From: a virus
Virus record (IMG/VR): IMGVR_UViG_3300042390_000615
Coordinates: 1 to 41,505 of that record
DNA: 41,505 nt
Reading direction: 5' to 3' (one strand)
Both the position numbers and the translations under genes were made by a program. How positions within the stretch are numbered: position 1 is the first letter of the stretch; each line of letters starts with the position of its first letter. Below the pieces are notes generated by a model. The model searched no databases and had not been told where the DNA came from. It saw only the letters and a list, made by a program, of their open reading frames with translations. Positions 1 through 7,952 of the stretch are shown here, piece by piece.

Positions 1-217
1 ATAATTCATCATCATAATACTTAACTTCTGGAATTTCTGGAATTTTTGGAATAGAAACTCTGACGGATTCAATCTTTTCTTTGAGTTCTAATAATTCATC
101 ATCATAATACTTAACTTCTGGAATTTCTGGAATTTTTGGAATAGAAACTCTGACGGATTCAATCTTTTCTTTGAGTTCTAATAATTCATCATCATAATAC
201 TTAACTTCTGGAATTTC
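1..217 (-). repeat. Tandem 90-bp direct repeat, two identical units plus a partial third
   Basis: Positions 1-90 and 91-180 are identical. Positions 181-217 begin a third copy that then diverges. The 90-base period is 30 codons, so the repeat keeps the reading frame of the minus-strand coiled-coil gene. Identity at the DNA level points to recent duplication or conversion. Confidence 0.95.
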
Positions 218-853
218 AGAAAGTTGTAATTTTAAATCTTCTACTTTTTTATAAAAAGATTCTTTTATTAGATCAATATACTTGTGAGTTTCTTTTGGAT
301 CAAGTATCTCCAACTCATAAAACTTTTCAACATCCTCTACTATTCTACTAATAGCAAGTCTTATCTCTTTATTGTTTCTAACATCAAAATCACGAAGTTT
401 GTTTAATCTATCATTAATAAATTGTATATCAGATTCGTAATAACGAATATCAAGAGAATCTAATTTTTCAATAATCGATTGAATCTCTCTGTCGTAATAT
501 TTTACTTCTGGGACCTTTGGAATACTTTTTTTAATCTCTTCAATTACTGTATTTACTTGAGAGATTTCTTTATCATAGTACTTTGGTTCTTTAATGGTCG
601 AAGAAACCTCTTCAATTCTTTCATGAAGAACCTCAATTGGATCTTTTATTTTTTCTATGAACTCTATTACTTCTTCTATTACTGGTTCAGACTCTTGTTT
701 TGGATCTAGAAGATCGCTGGGAGATAAAATTCTTTTAAGTTTTTCTTGTAATTTATTTTCTTCTTTTAATTTTGCCGCAAAAATTTCTTCCTCTTCTTTT
801 TGCCGAGCACGAAGTTCTATTAATTCTGATGGAGATAGTACTTTTTTTCCCAT
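1..853 (-). CDS. Coiled-coil repeat protein, probable virion-associated (3' end cut by window)
   Basis: An open minus-strand frame starts at ATG 853 (MGKKVLSPSELIELR) and runs without a stop for 284 codons past the left edge. It is rich in Glu, Lys, Ile and Leu with heptad-like spacing, so an extended coiled coil is likely. A motif of the form PE-V/P-K-YYD-D/K/R-E recurs through the chain, and near the edge it becomes two exact 30-residue repeats (LELKEKIESVRVSIP followed by KIPEIPEVKYYDDEL). It lies just downstream of gp16, where T4-like phages usually continue to the large terminase gp17. That position and the late-promoter-like site before it suggest a late structural or assembly role, which is inference; I do not recognise the family with certainty. 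A GAGAG ribosome-binding-like stretch lies about 17 bases before the start. Confidence 0.75.
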   Translation of the reverse strand, partial: MGKKVLSPSELIELRARQKEEEEIFAAKLKEENKLQEKLKRILSPSDLLDPKQESEPVIEEVIEFIEKIKDPIEVLHERIEEVSSTIKEPKYYDKEISQVNTVIEEIKKSIPKVPEVKYYDREIQSIIEKLDSLDIRYYESDIQFINDRLNKLRDFDVRNNKEIRLAISRIVEDVEKFYELEILDPKETHKYIDLIKESFYKKVEDLKLQLSEIPEVKYYDDELLELKEKIESVRVSIPKIPEIPEVKYYDDELLELKEKIESVRVSIPKIPEIPEVKYYDDEL

Positions 854-902
854 ATTTAAAAGTGATATTTCTCTCAATAACTTCGTACTTTGTATATAAG
901 AG

Positions 903-910
903 TATTTATT
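903..910 (-). promoter_or_regulatory. T4-type late promoter candidate (AATAAATA)
   Basis: On the minus strand this reads AATAAATA, one base from the T4 late consensus TATAAATA. It lies about 50 bases before the start of the coiled-coil gene, in the gap after gp16. Confidence 0.5.
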
Positions 911-921
911 TTAAGAAAAAA

Positions 922-1359
922 TCACTGATTTTTTAGATCTTGATTTTTTAATAATTTTGCAAGTTCGGATGTCGATCCAACAAACAATGCATTTGTTACA
1001 TTTGTTGGAGATTTTGATGACCTATCCTCTTCAATATCTTTTAACTTCTTTTGAAGATCCATTAGTTTATCTGTTGCGTCAGCAACATTTTTAATTAATT
1101 GACCAGCTACTTCATATGCTCTAGGCATCTCACTTTCTTGAGCCAGTTCCAATATTCCATTAATTGCCTCTTGACCCTTTTCAATTAAAGAGTATAAATT
1201 TCCTCTAGTATATTCATAATCTTTTTTTATTTCATTGCCAATAGTATCTGCTTTTTGAATTTTTTCCTCAATAATTTCGGGACTAGATATAATTTCAACA
1301 TTTTCGTCGGAAACATTGAAGGTATCGTTTAGGTCTTTAAATTTCTTTGTCATTTTCAT
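922..1359 (-). CDS. gp16: gp16, small terminase subunit
   Basis: A 145-residue protein matching the T4 gp16 small terminase layout. A central helical part (about residues 47-110: DYEYTRGNLYSLIEKGQ, ...LAQESEMPRAYEVAGQL) corresponds to the T4 DDYGVVRRNM...SPRHMEV region. A C-terminal NVTNALFVGSTSELAKLL matches IQNATVFMGSPTELMDEI of T4. In T4-like phages gp16 forms a ring that regulates the large terminase gp17 during DNA packaging. The start ATG overlaps the gp15 stop as ATGA, which supports this start over the second Met (1353) and suggests translational coupling. Order gp13-14-15-16 is the same as in T4. Confidence 0.9.
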   Translation of the reverse strand: MKMTKKFKDLNDTFNVSDENVEIISSPEIIEEKIQKADTIGNEIKKDYEYTRGNLYSLIEKGQEAINGILELAQESEMPRAYEVAGQLIKNVADATDKLMDLQKKLKDIEEDRSSKSPTNVTNALFVGSTSELAKLLKNQDLKNQ

Positions 1360-2357
1360 GATAATGTACCACTAAATCCAAAATCATCGCCAACTTCTAT
1401 GAGATCATTATCTTCGGTTGTAATTTTCTTAACAGATGATCCTAAAACATGAGGTGCTGCAATTGTTTCATCTGATCCTCTTTTAACAGTAAGAAGATTT
1501 CCTGCTTTAGAATCAACATACATTTCTTCTTCATCAACATATATGTATGTATTTTCTGGAATATTGGATGCATCTACAACTTCTACTAGAGTATCAGATA
1601 AAGATATATCTTTTGAAAGAGTTGTAGTGATAGTTCCAGTATAATTCTTTGTTGCTCTTGGTTCTACTGTATACACAACCTCTCTCGTTGGTGTTTTGGT
1701 TGAATCTCCTGCAACAAGACCAATAGAAACTTTTTTGATAACATCTGAAGAAGCAGTAGAAATAGGTCCAAACAGATAAGTTTTTGCAGTAAATCTCAAT
1801 GTATAAATTAGTGCTCTCCTAGTTGAAAAATCACCTTCATAATCATCAGACATTGAAATGCTGTTTAGAATAACAGGTATATCTCTCTTCTCTCCAATCT
1901 CTTTTACTAAATCAATACTGATTGTATATGCTGGTTGGAAATATGGTATAATTTGCTCTATAATTTGGAGCATATCATCATTCAATTTTGTCATTATACT
2001 CAACTCAAAATCAAGGTTATATGGAACAGGCAAATATGCCTTTTTTTCTTGAGTTTTGTTTGTTGAAGATGTAGTTAGGAATGATTGAGTTGTAGTGGCT
2101 TTTCTGGTAGGATCATATGATAAACCAACCAGTTCAAATGACATTCTAGGCAAAGTCATCTGAACTGGTTTATTTAAATTTGGAGACTGTTCTAGTCTGG
2201 CCAAGAATTTTTGAGTAGGACCGTATGCAAAAGGTACTTTTATAACACTAACAACATTTCCACTGTTGTCTGTATGTTTAATTGAGATATTATTGAATAA
2301 AGAACCAAAAGAAATTACTGTTCTTCTTAATATCTCGTGATAAAAATACTCAAACAT
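1356..2357 (-). CDS. gp15: gp15, tail terminator / sheath completion protein
   Basis: A 333-residue protein clearly like T4 gp15. The start MFEYFYHEILRRTVISFGSLF parallels MFGYFYNSSFRRYATLMGDLF. The middle motif ELSIMTKLNDDMLQIIEQ, followed by IIPYFQPAYT, parallels ELSIFTRYEDDMFQIVEQILPYFQPHF. gp15 caps the finished tail tube and sheath and is the interface for the head-neck complex. It is longer than T4 gp15 (272 residues). The extra length is C-terminal (about residues 240-333): a beta-rich stretch with DISLSDTLVEVVDASNIPEN and YVDEEEMYVDS that resembles a segment repeated in the gp7-like giant (DTTINVASTYGFPDTNGIIQ). It overlaps gp16 by 3 bases and has a late-promoter-like site 23 bases upstream. 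Confidence 0.93.
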   Translation of the reverse strand: MFEYFYHEILRRTVISFGSLFNNISIKHTDNSGNVVSVIKVPFAYGPTQKFLARLEQSPNLNKPVQMTLPRMSFELVGLSYDPTRKATTTQSFLTTSSTNKTQEKKAYLPVPYNLDFELSIMTKLNDDMLQIIEQIIPYFQPAYTISIDLVKEIGEKRDIPVILNSISMSDDYEGDFSTRRALIYTLRFTAKTYLFGPISTASSDVIKKVSIGLVAGDSTKTPTREVVYTVEPRATKNYTGTITTTLSKDISLSDTLVEVVDASNIPENTYIYVDEEEMYVDSKAGNLLTVKRGSDETIAAPHVLGSSVKKITTEDNDLIEVGDDFGFSGTLS

Positions 2358-2379
2358 TATTAGAAAAAATTAGATATAC

Positions 2380-2387
2380 TATTTATG
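2380..2387 (-). promoter_or_regulatory. T4-type late promoter candidate (CATAAATA)
   Basis: Minus strand CATAAATA, one base from the T4 late consensus, ending 22 bases before the gp15 start and overlapping the last codons of gp14. Confidence 0.55.
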
Positions 2388-3759
2388 GAGTACCAAAAGG
2401 ATTTTTTTCAGTAAAATCAATTATTGAATCTGCTTCGCTTTCTATAACATCATTTTCCGCGTAAGGATCTACTATATTATCTGTGTTAATAGTATTTAAT
2501 TTATATGATGCACTACTTGCAGATCCAACTATTACATCTCCTGATTTAAAAGTTCCAGATATTACAAATATTTGAAGTTCATTAGTCACACTATTCCAGG
2601 AGTTGACTCTTGCAGTTGCTCCACTTACTGATCCGGTAATTATTTCATTAAATTGATAGGTTCCTGTTCCGCCTGTAAATGGAGACTCTATGGTAATTGT
2701 TGGTGCTACAGTATATCCTATTCCAGCATCTATTATTCTTATTTGAGAAATAGTTCCTGCAGAACTTACTACAGCATATGCTTTAGCGGTTGTTCCAATT
2801 CCAGGACCAGTAAATGTAACTGTTGGAGAAGTAGTATATCCAGAACCACCGGATGTAATTGTCACTACTCCTACTAATCCCTCTCCAATTACCGAAGTTG
2901 CAGCAGCTCCAGATCCACCACCGCCAATAAAAACTACTCCCGGTGCTACCGTATATCCAGATCCCACATTAACTAATTCAACTCCTTGAACTTTTAATGA
3001 AGTAGTTCCGTTACAATCAATAATATTTCCAATCATTGTTGCAACACCAACTGCATTAATTCCTCCAGCAGGAGCAGAAGATATTGCAACTCTAGGTACT
3101 GAGGTATATCCATCACCTCTATTCGTGATGCGAATAAACCTTATTCCACTATTTACAATATTTGTATAAGCAGAAGCAGTTACACCTGATCCAACCAAAG
3201 TCAGTGTTTGAATATAACCTTGATCTTTAATATTATCATCAATTTCATCTACATTAGTATCAATAATCTCATCTTCGTATCTAAAGAGTTCGCATCTTAA
3301 TTCATAAACATAGTTCTTTTGTAACTGGTAGAAAGGTTGTTCATGTTCAACATATTTTATTTCAAACAACCTATCACCCAAAGGAAAATAAACTAAATCT
3401 CCTTCTTTTGGTCTAGTAGATAATTCTATATTTGGTACATCTCTTATAAGTGGAGAAATGTAAGTTTCAAATCTTTCTCTTGAGATAATCAAACTCAGAT
3501 CATCTAGTTCTTGAATTCCAAATTTTGACAATATAGTACCTGCTCCACTATATCCATCGTAGCTGTTCACATATGCTTCTATTGGATATGCATTGTCAAA
3601 TTTAGATTGTATAACTTCTCTTATTACAGTCTTTTTAGTTAAATATTGCCTAGGAATATAATATATTTCAACGCCATACATTCTTAATTGCTCATTTATT
3701 AGGTCTTGGATTAAACCTTGTTCACTTTTAGATCCTTGCTGAAAAAATGGATTAAGCAT
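2383..3759 (-). CDS. gp14: gp14 neck protein with an inserted glycine-rich beta-repeat region
   Basis: A 458-residue protein. Residues 1-165 match T4 gp14: LRMYGVEIYYIPRQYLTKK, AYVNSYDGYSGAGTILSKFG, RPKEGDLVYFPLGDRLFEI and EHEQPFYQLQKNYVYEL. The C-terminus (about 425-458: DNIVDPYAENDVIESEAD...EKNPFG) matches the T4 end (IDQYAEVDQINSEA...ESNPF). Between them about 240 residues have no T4 counterpart and carry four copies of a GxGYT-x-x-P motif (near 215, 267, 306 and 347) with Gly/Thr/Ser/Val-rich flanks, typical of small beta modules. T4 gp14 is 256 residues. gp14 joins gp13 to form the neck between head and tail. gp13 lies directly upstream with a 4-base gap. Confidence 0.92.
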   Translation of the reverse strand: MLNPFFQQGSKSEQGLIQDLINEQLRMYGVEIYYIPRQYLTKKTVIREVIQSKFDNAYPIEAYVNSYDGYSGAGTILSKFGIQELDDLSLIISRERFETYISPLIRDVPNIELSTRPKEGDLVYFPLGDRLFEIKYVEHEQPFYQLQKNYVYELRCELFRYEDEIIDTNVDEIDDNIKDQGYIQTLTLVGSGVTASAYTNIVNSGIRFIRITNRGDGYTSVPRVAISSAPAGGINAVGVATMIGNIIDCNGTTSLKVQGVELVNVGSGYTVAPGVVFIGGGGSGAAATSVIGEGLVGVVTITSGGSGYTTSPTVTFTGPGIGTTAKAYAVVSSAGTISQIRIIDAGIGYTVAPTITIESPFTGGTGTYQFNEIITGSVSGATARVNSWNSVTNELQIFVISGTFKSGDVIVGSASSASYKLNTINTDNIVDPYAENDVIESEADSIIDFTEKNPFGTP

Positions 3760-3763
3760 TTGA

Positions 3764-4612
3764 TCATCCTATCATATCTAGTGGGGGAAGTTCATATGTA
3801 TTAGACATTTTTTCCATTAAAACATCAATTTCTCTTTGAGCATCGTCATACATTTGTCTTCCATTAAGTTCAACTCCACCTGGAAGTTTAACTCCGGTAA
3901 ATTTCATCATATTTTGTCCCCACTGCCTTTTAATCAGAGAAGTTAGATATGGTTTTATAAATGAATCATTCCAAACTCTACTATAATCATTTGGATCTAG
4001 TGTTGAATAACAATCAATAATAATATATTGCCCATCTCTAACTGATGCCCAATCAATATCCAAATATAATCTATCTTGTCTCTTGTTAAATCTAATCTGC
4101 TTTTGAGTATTCAATAGGAAATCAAGATCTTCAAGATAAGTTTTTACCATTGCATATGTTAAAAGTTCAGTTGATCCCCAATAATAAACATCATTTAAAA
4201 ATAACTGATACTTCACACTAAACATGTTGTGAGTAATAGTATTTGCTCCATCAAAAAGAAATATTTTATTTACTCCGATCACAGACGGTGGCATTTGTAA
4301 ATAGTTTCCATTTTCCTCATAGTTAAAAGTAGTGGTAATCCCTGCAATAGTGGTAGTTACACTTGTTGTAGTAATTCCAACTGCAGGAGCATTGCCTCCT
4401 CTTGCTCTACCTCTATCAATATCATTCTGCGTTAATTTATATTTAAAAAAGGCAGGATAAACACCATCAAAGTGTCTTTCCTGGAAAAATTGAACAGCAT
4501 CATCTACCAAATCTTCAATCTGTTCATCTGCAACATTAATTTCCAGAACAGGAGCACCAAGTTTCCTCTTACAATAATCAATAAGTTCTTGTCTAGTAGA
4601 TGGTTGTGCCAT
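3764..4612 (-). CDS. gp13: gp13 neck protein (head completion)
   Basis: A 282-residue protein recognised as T4-type gp13, which forms the neck with gp14 and lets the tail join the head. Features that fit the family are the N-terminal MAQPSTRQELIDYCKRKLG followed by GAPVLEINVADEQIEDLVDD, which typifies this adaptor family, and the C-terminal half with long helices (LLTYAMVKTYLEDLDFLL; IKPYLTSLIKRQWGQNM). T4 gp13 is 309 residues, so the length is normal. A consensus late promoter TATAAATA lies 23 bases upstream. Confidence 0.9.
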   Translation of the reverse strand: MAQPSTRQELIDYCKRKLGAPVLEINVADEQIEDLVDDAVQFFQERHFDGVYPAFFKYKLTQNDIDRGRARGGNAPAVGITTTSVTTTIAGITTTFNYEENGNYLQMPPSVIGVNKIFLFDGANTITHNMFSVKYQLFLNDVYYWGSTELLTYAMVKTYLEDLDFLLNTQKQIRFNKRQDRLYLDIDWASVRDGQYIIIDCYSTLDPNDYSRVWNDSFIKPYLTSLIKRQWGQNMMKFTGVKLPGGVELNGRQMYDDAQREIDVLMEKMSNTYELPPLDMIG

Positions 4613-4634
4613 TTATTCTTTTATTCCTAAAAGA

Positions 4635-4642
4635 TATTTATA
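4635..4642 (-). promoter_or_regulatory. T4-type late promoter, exact consensus
   Basis: Minus strand TATAAATA, the exact T4 late promoter core, ending 22 bases before the gp13 start. It overlaps the last codons of the upstream 128-residue gene. Confidence 0.7.
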
Positions 4643-5024
4643 GTGCGGAAGAAATTCCCGGTCTAACTAAAATATTTCCGTCTGCAATTCTATATGTTGT
4701 TGAACCAGAACTGACTAAAATATCATAAACATATCTACCTTCTTTTAAATTTCTTGTAGCAGTAGATCCAAGTGATATGTTAAATCTTCCGCCAGCAGCA
4801 CTTGTGAAACCAACGTTAAAAGTAGCAACAGCATATGAAGAAGATCCTATTGAAACACTCTTTGCCATTTGTGAAGATCCAGTCCAACTTGTAAAGTTAA
4901 AAGGACTTCCTGATGTTGTTAGTACTGTAAAAGAGTCATTAAAGTTAGATCCGGTGTTAATTACTAAATTAACACCGTAAGAAACTCCAGTTTCTGGATC
5001 AAATGTGATTGTGTGCTTTGCCAT
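4638..5024 (-). CDS. Small virion structural protein, BppU-N-like beta domain
   Basis: A 128-residue, beta-rich protein without cysteines or a signal peptide. The pattern of an early polar loop (GSNFNDSF), a PFNFTSWTGSSQM segment, a GRFNISL strand, and an end reading GRYVYDILVSSGS then YRIADGNILVRPGIS resembles the N-terminal domain found on phage baseplate and fibre adaptor proteins (BppU_N / DUF2479 type). The family link is by eye only. It sits between the tail fibre/baseplate genes and gp13. Its start ATG overlaps the stop of the 54-residue gene upstream by one base. Confidence 0.75.
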   Translation of the reverse strand: MAKHTITFDPETGVSYGVNLVINTGSNFNDSFTVLTTSGSPFNFTSWTGSSQMAKSVSIGSSSYAVATFNVGFTSAAGGRFNISLGSTATRNLKEGRYVYDILVSSGSTTYRIADGNILVRPGISSAL

Positions 5025-5188
5025 TAGAATTTAGAAATAACTTCTTGCTGTTTTAAATAAAGTTTAAAATAACATTTTGCAAGAGTTTTTGCTTCTTCAA
5101 TATCAGTTATATTATCTATCTCTGCAGAAATTTTGAAATATTCAAAATTTTTACTAAGATCTTCAAGAGATATGTCATTTGGATTCAT
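5024..5188 (-). CDS. Small conserved-type hypothetical protein (54 aa)
   Basis: A 54-codon gene: MNPNDISLEDLSKNFEYFKI ... ending LYLKQQEVISKF, then TAA. It is predicted helical and acidic at the start with a basic end (CYFKLYLKQQEV). It overlaps the upstream gene by 14 bases and shares one base with the start of the 128-residue gene (TAATG), so all three are likely translated as a coupled set. The function is unknown. Tight packing in the late structural module suggests a minor virion or chaperone role, which is inference. Confidence 0.8.
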   Translation of the reverse strand: MNPNDISLEDLSKNFEYFKISAEIDNITDIEEAKTLAKCYFKLYLKQQEVISKF

Positions 5189-5402
5189 TTAATAAACTCC
5201 TTAATAAGACTTTAATTTCATCTAAATCATCTTTCATACTAGAAAGATCTTGCTCAAGATTTTGTATTTTCTGATTTTCTTTTTCTTTAATCCTTTTCTG
5301 AGACATATATGAATTATACTCAGTCATACTAGTATTAATAACTGCTTTGGTTTCTTCATCGCGGATTAAATTTGAGTATCCATCAATTCTGGAGTGTTCC
5401 AT
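5175..5402 (-). CDS. Small coiled-coil protein (75 aa)
   Basis: A 75-residue protein starting MEHSRIDGYSNLIRDEETKA. The second half is charged and heptad-like (KEKENQKIQNLEQDLSSMKD DLDEIKVLLRSLL), so a short coiled coil is likely. ATG 5402 lies one base after the TGA of the upstream gene. An ATG at 5417 inside that gene would add MHWHD and is less likely. The C-terminal leucine-rich helix could mediate oligomerisation. I do not recognise a named family. Confidence 0.78.
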   Translation of the reverse strand: MEHSRIDGYSNLIRDEETKAVINTSMTEYNSYMSQKRIKEKENQKIQNLEQDLSSMKDDLDEIKVLLRSLLNESK

Positions 5403-5403
5403 A

Positions 5404-7905
5404 TCATGCCAATGCAATCACTCTTAGGTCTTTAATTCTTGGTGGATATGCTTGGTTTGTAGCAGTTCCTACAAGTTTAATTCCAAAATATCTAAAGTTT
5501 GGTAAATTATCAATAGTAAATTCATACTCTCTAAAATCTAAAACATCACTATCAAAACCAATTACATCTGTTTTTGAAATAGATTTATCTGGTAATCCAT
5601 TGCTATCAGATAAGTTAATAATATCACCATTTGTTGTTAGATTAGTATATCCTGGGAATGGATAGTATATTAGATCTGAATTTGGATCGTCAGTAATGGA
5701 ATAGAAACATCTAATGTCATTTTGAGTGTTTACATAGGCACTCATATAAACTTTGATTGATGATGCTGGAGTCTCCAATGCTATAGGTTTAGTAGCATAA
5801 ACGAAAGAAGAAGGATCATCTTTCAATGTAGATACTCTGTCATCCGTTGCATAATTTTCAATTGCTTTATTAACTCTGTTAGTCGTAAATATCATACCAA
5901 CTCTATCAAGGTCAATAACTGGAGATAGATATGAATTTGTTGTTGATAAGTTAAGATTTAATGTGAATGACTTATTTGCAGGCAGATTGGTGAGTTTTGA
6001 AGTTTCATTAATCTTTGAAGAAATTACTCTTGGTGAGGTCAAATAGTTAGTTGCATTTAGATTAATTGGCTCAAATCCCTGATCTAAGAAAGATATTTCA
6101 TTTCCACCAATACTAGTTCCACTCACGGTTCTCATTGAGGCATTAATATTTGTACCTCTAAGTGTCATAGTCTGAACAATAGGTTTGATTATTTCAAAAG
6201 GAATATTTTGCGTTGCATTCGCAGAAGATCCCCCAGTTGATTTTGTTTCATTTAAAAATAATTTTGGATATCCAACTGATAAAGATCTATTGACCATAGT
6301 AGAACTTTGATCAGTCATGTCTAATTTAATATGATAGTAATCTAAATCTCTTGGATTTGAAATCGTTACATCTTCCAGATTATGAGTTTTATTAATTCTT
6401 CTTAGAGAAACTCCTGACAACTCATATTTGTACACTAGTGTTCCTGCAACATAACCAAACGATTTTGTTTGATCTACTCCTCTTGTAATTCCTGTGAGTT
6501 GTGGAGGAGATGATGTGGAATTTATGCCAGTATAAGAAATAATTTCACTTTCAATTAAAACATAACCTGGATTTGTTGCTCCAACAGAAACATTTTCAAA
6601 TGTATCAAAATTTGCTATTTGTGTACTTTCAATTGAAATATTGCCAGTTGAAGCAGCAGTATAATCTAAGAAAAGTTTTGTTGGTTTTAAATCTGATGTA
6701 ACATTACTAATAGTAACTAAGTTTTGAACTGAGTTCATTCCGTGATTTTTATGGTTTACTTTAATATGTAAACCATCGGAGATTTCTGTAATTCCACCTG
6801 TTGGGATGATTACGTTTGCTCCAGTTCTATTTAAGTCAGTAGATATTCCAAGGTTATTAATGTACCTAACAGTGTTTCCAACTCCAGTTACATATTCTCC
6901 TTGAACTTGATCAATTATTAGTTCGTTTACTCCAGAAATTTGAGATACTGATAATCTTAGATTTCTTCCTAAATTTTGTGATCCTATAGTGGTAATTCCA
7001 AGAACATCACCAGCAGAATATCCGGTTCCTCCGTTAGAAATTGTAGCGGCTACTGCAACTCCATTAGAGATAGTTATATTTGCTCTTGCATCTCTACCAC
7101 TTCCAGTTACACTATCTAAAGAAACATTAGAAAAAACAAACGTTCCAGAAGAGGGAGTGTATCCAATTCCTGCATTTATAATTCCTAAGGTGCTAAATGC
7201 AGATCCAGCATATCCAACAAAATTACCAGTTGCATTACTATTTTGTTGGATAATAGTGTTTCCTAAAGTAGGAAGATTTGCTGTTGCAATTGTGGTTCCA
7301 ATTCCTACTTTGATTTTTTTAGAATTAACTTCTAAAGAATCTTTTACTAAAGTAGCAATTTGATCATTTCCTACGCTTAAGTTTGGATTATAAAAATTTA
7401 TATTTCCGCTACTAACAAAATCTGCTCTGTAAAGTTTAAATTTTAAATCTTCTAATTGGCTTGGATTCCAAGTAGATCCATTTTGTGACTTAAATAGAGA
7501 ACCGCTTGAAGGTTGTTTAGTTACTAATGTTTGTTGAGACTCTGATAATGTAGTAGTACTTACATCAAATTCGGAAATTCTAGAAATCCAAACAGAATAA
7601 GAACTAGAGTTTGAAAGTATTGCTATTGAATGAAATTGTTTTCCTGCAAGGTACACCGGAGAGTCAAAAGTAACTCTAGTTGGTAAAGACGCATCCTCAG
7701 AAATAATAACATCGGATGGTTCAATTACAACTTCGCCAAATGGATAAATCTGATCTGTTGGTTGTCCAAGTTGCACAGGTCTGAGTTGAACTGTTACTGG
7801 CAATTCTTGATCACGAGAATAAAAATATAAATCAAGTGAGGTTACAAAAATACCACTATCAGGTTCTACATAAAAAGTTTGTGCTAAAGGATCTATTAAT
7901 TTCAT
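5404..7905 (-). CDS. Baseplate/tail fibre structural protein with N-terminal DPLAQTF module
   Basis: An 833-residue protein. It opens with DPLAQTFYVEPDSGIFVTSLDLYF and PVTVQLRPVQLGQPT, a beta module usually seen near the C-terminal part of phage DUF4815-type structural proteins. About residues 240-300 hold two glycine-rich repeats (NAGIGYTPSSGTF; NGGTGYSAGDVLGI). The rest is beta-rich, ending in a domain (about 690-833) with YMSAYVNTQNDIRCFYSIT and FRYFGIKLVGTATNQAYPPR, reminiscent of jelly-roll particle-surface domains. It follows the DUF4815 gene with a 47-base gap holding a late promoter. Interpretation as a separated continuation of the DUF4815 protein is inference. Confidence 0.8.
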   Translation of the reverse strand: MKLIDPLAQTFYVEPDSGIFVTSLDLYFYSRDQELPVTVQLRPVQLGQPTDQIYPFGEVVIEPSDVIISEDASLPTRVTFDSPVYLAGKQFHSIAILSNSSSYSVWISRISEFDVSTTTLSESQQTLVTKQPSSGSLFKSQNGSTWNPSQLEDLKFKLYRADFVSSGNINFYNPNLSVGNDQIATLVKDSLEVNSKKIKVGIGTTIATANLPTLGNTIIQQNSNATGNFVGYAGSAFSTLGIINAGIGYTPSSGTFVFSNVSLDSVTGSGRDARANITISNGVAVAATISNGGTGYSAGDVLGITTIGSQNLGRNLRLSVSQISGVNELIIDQVQGEYVTGVGNTVRYINNLGISTDLNRTGANVIIPTGGITEISDGLHIKVNHKNHGMNSVQNLVTISNVTSDLKPTKLFLDYTAASTGNISIESTQIANFDTFENVSVGATNPGYVLIESEIISYTGINSTSSPPQLTGITRGVDQTKSFGYVAGTLVYKYELSGVSLRRINKTHNLEDVTISNPRDLDYYHIKLDMTDQSSTMVNRSLSVGYPKLFLNETKSTGGSSANATQNIPFEIIKPIVQTMTLRGTNINASMRTVSGTSIGGNEISFLDQGFEPINLNATNYLTSPRVISSKINETSKLTNLPANKSFTLNLNLSTTNSYLSPVIDLDRVGMIFTTNRVNKAIENYATDDRVSTLKDDPSSFVYATKPIALETPASSIKVYMSAYVNTQNDIRCFYSITDDPNSDLIYYPFPGYTNLTTNGDIINLSDSNGLPDKSISKTDVIGFDSDVLDFREYEFTIDNLPNFRYFGIKLVGTATNQAYPPRIKDLRVIALA

Positions 7906-7927
7906 TTTAAATACTTTTTGATAAGAT

Positions 7928-7935
7928 TATTTATT
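7928..7935 (-). promoter_or_regulatory. T4-type late promoter candidate (AATAAATA)
   Basis: Minus strand AATAAATA, 22 bases before the start of the DPLAQTF protein, in the short gap after the DUF4815 gene. Confidence 0.55.
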
Positions 7936-7952
7936 TCTATTGCTGTTGTCTA

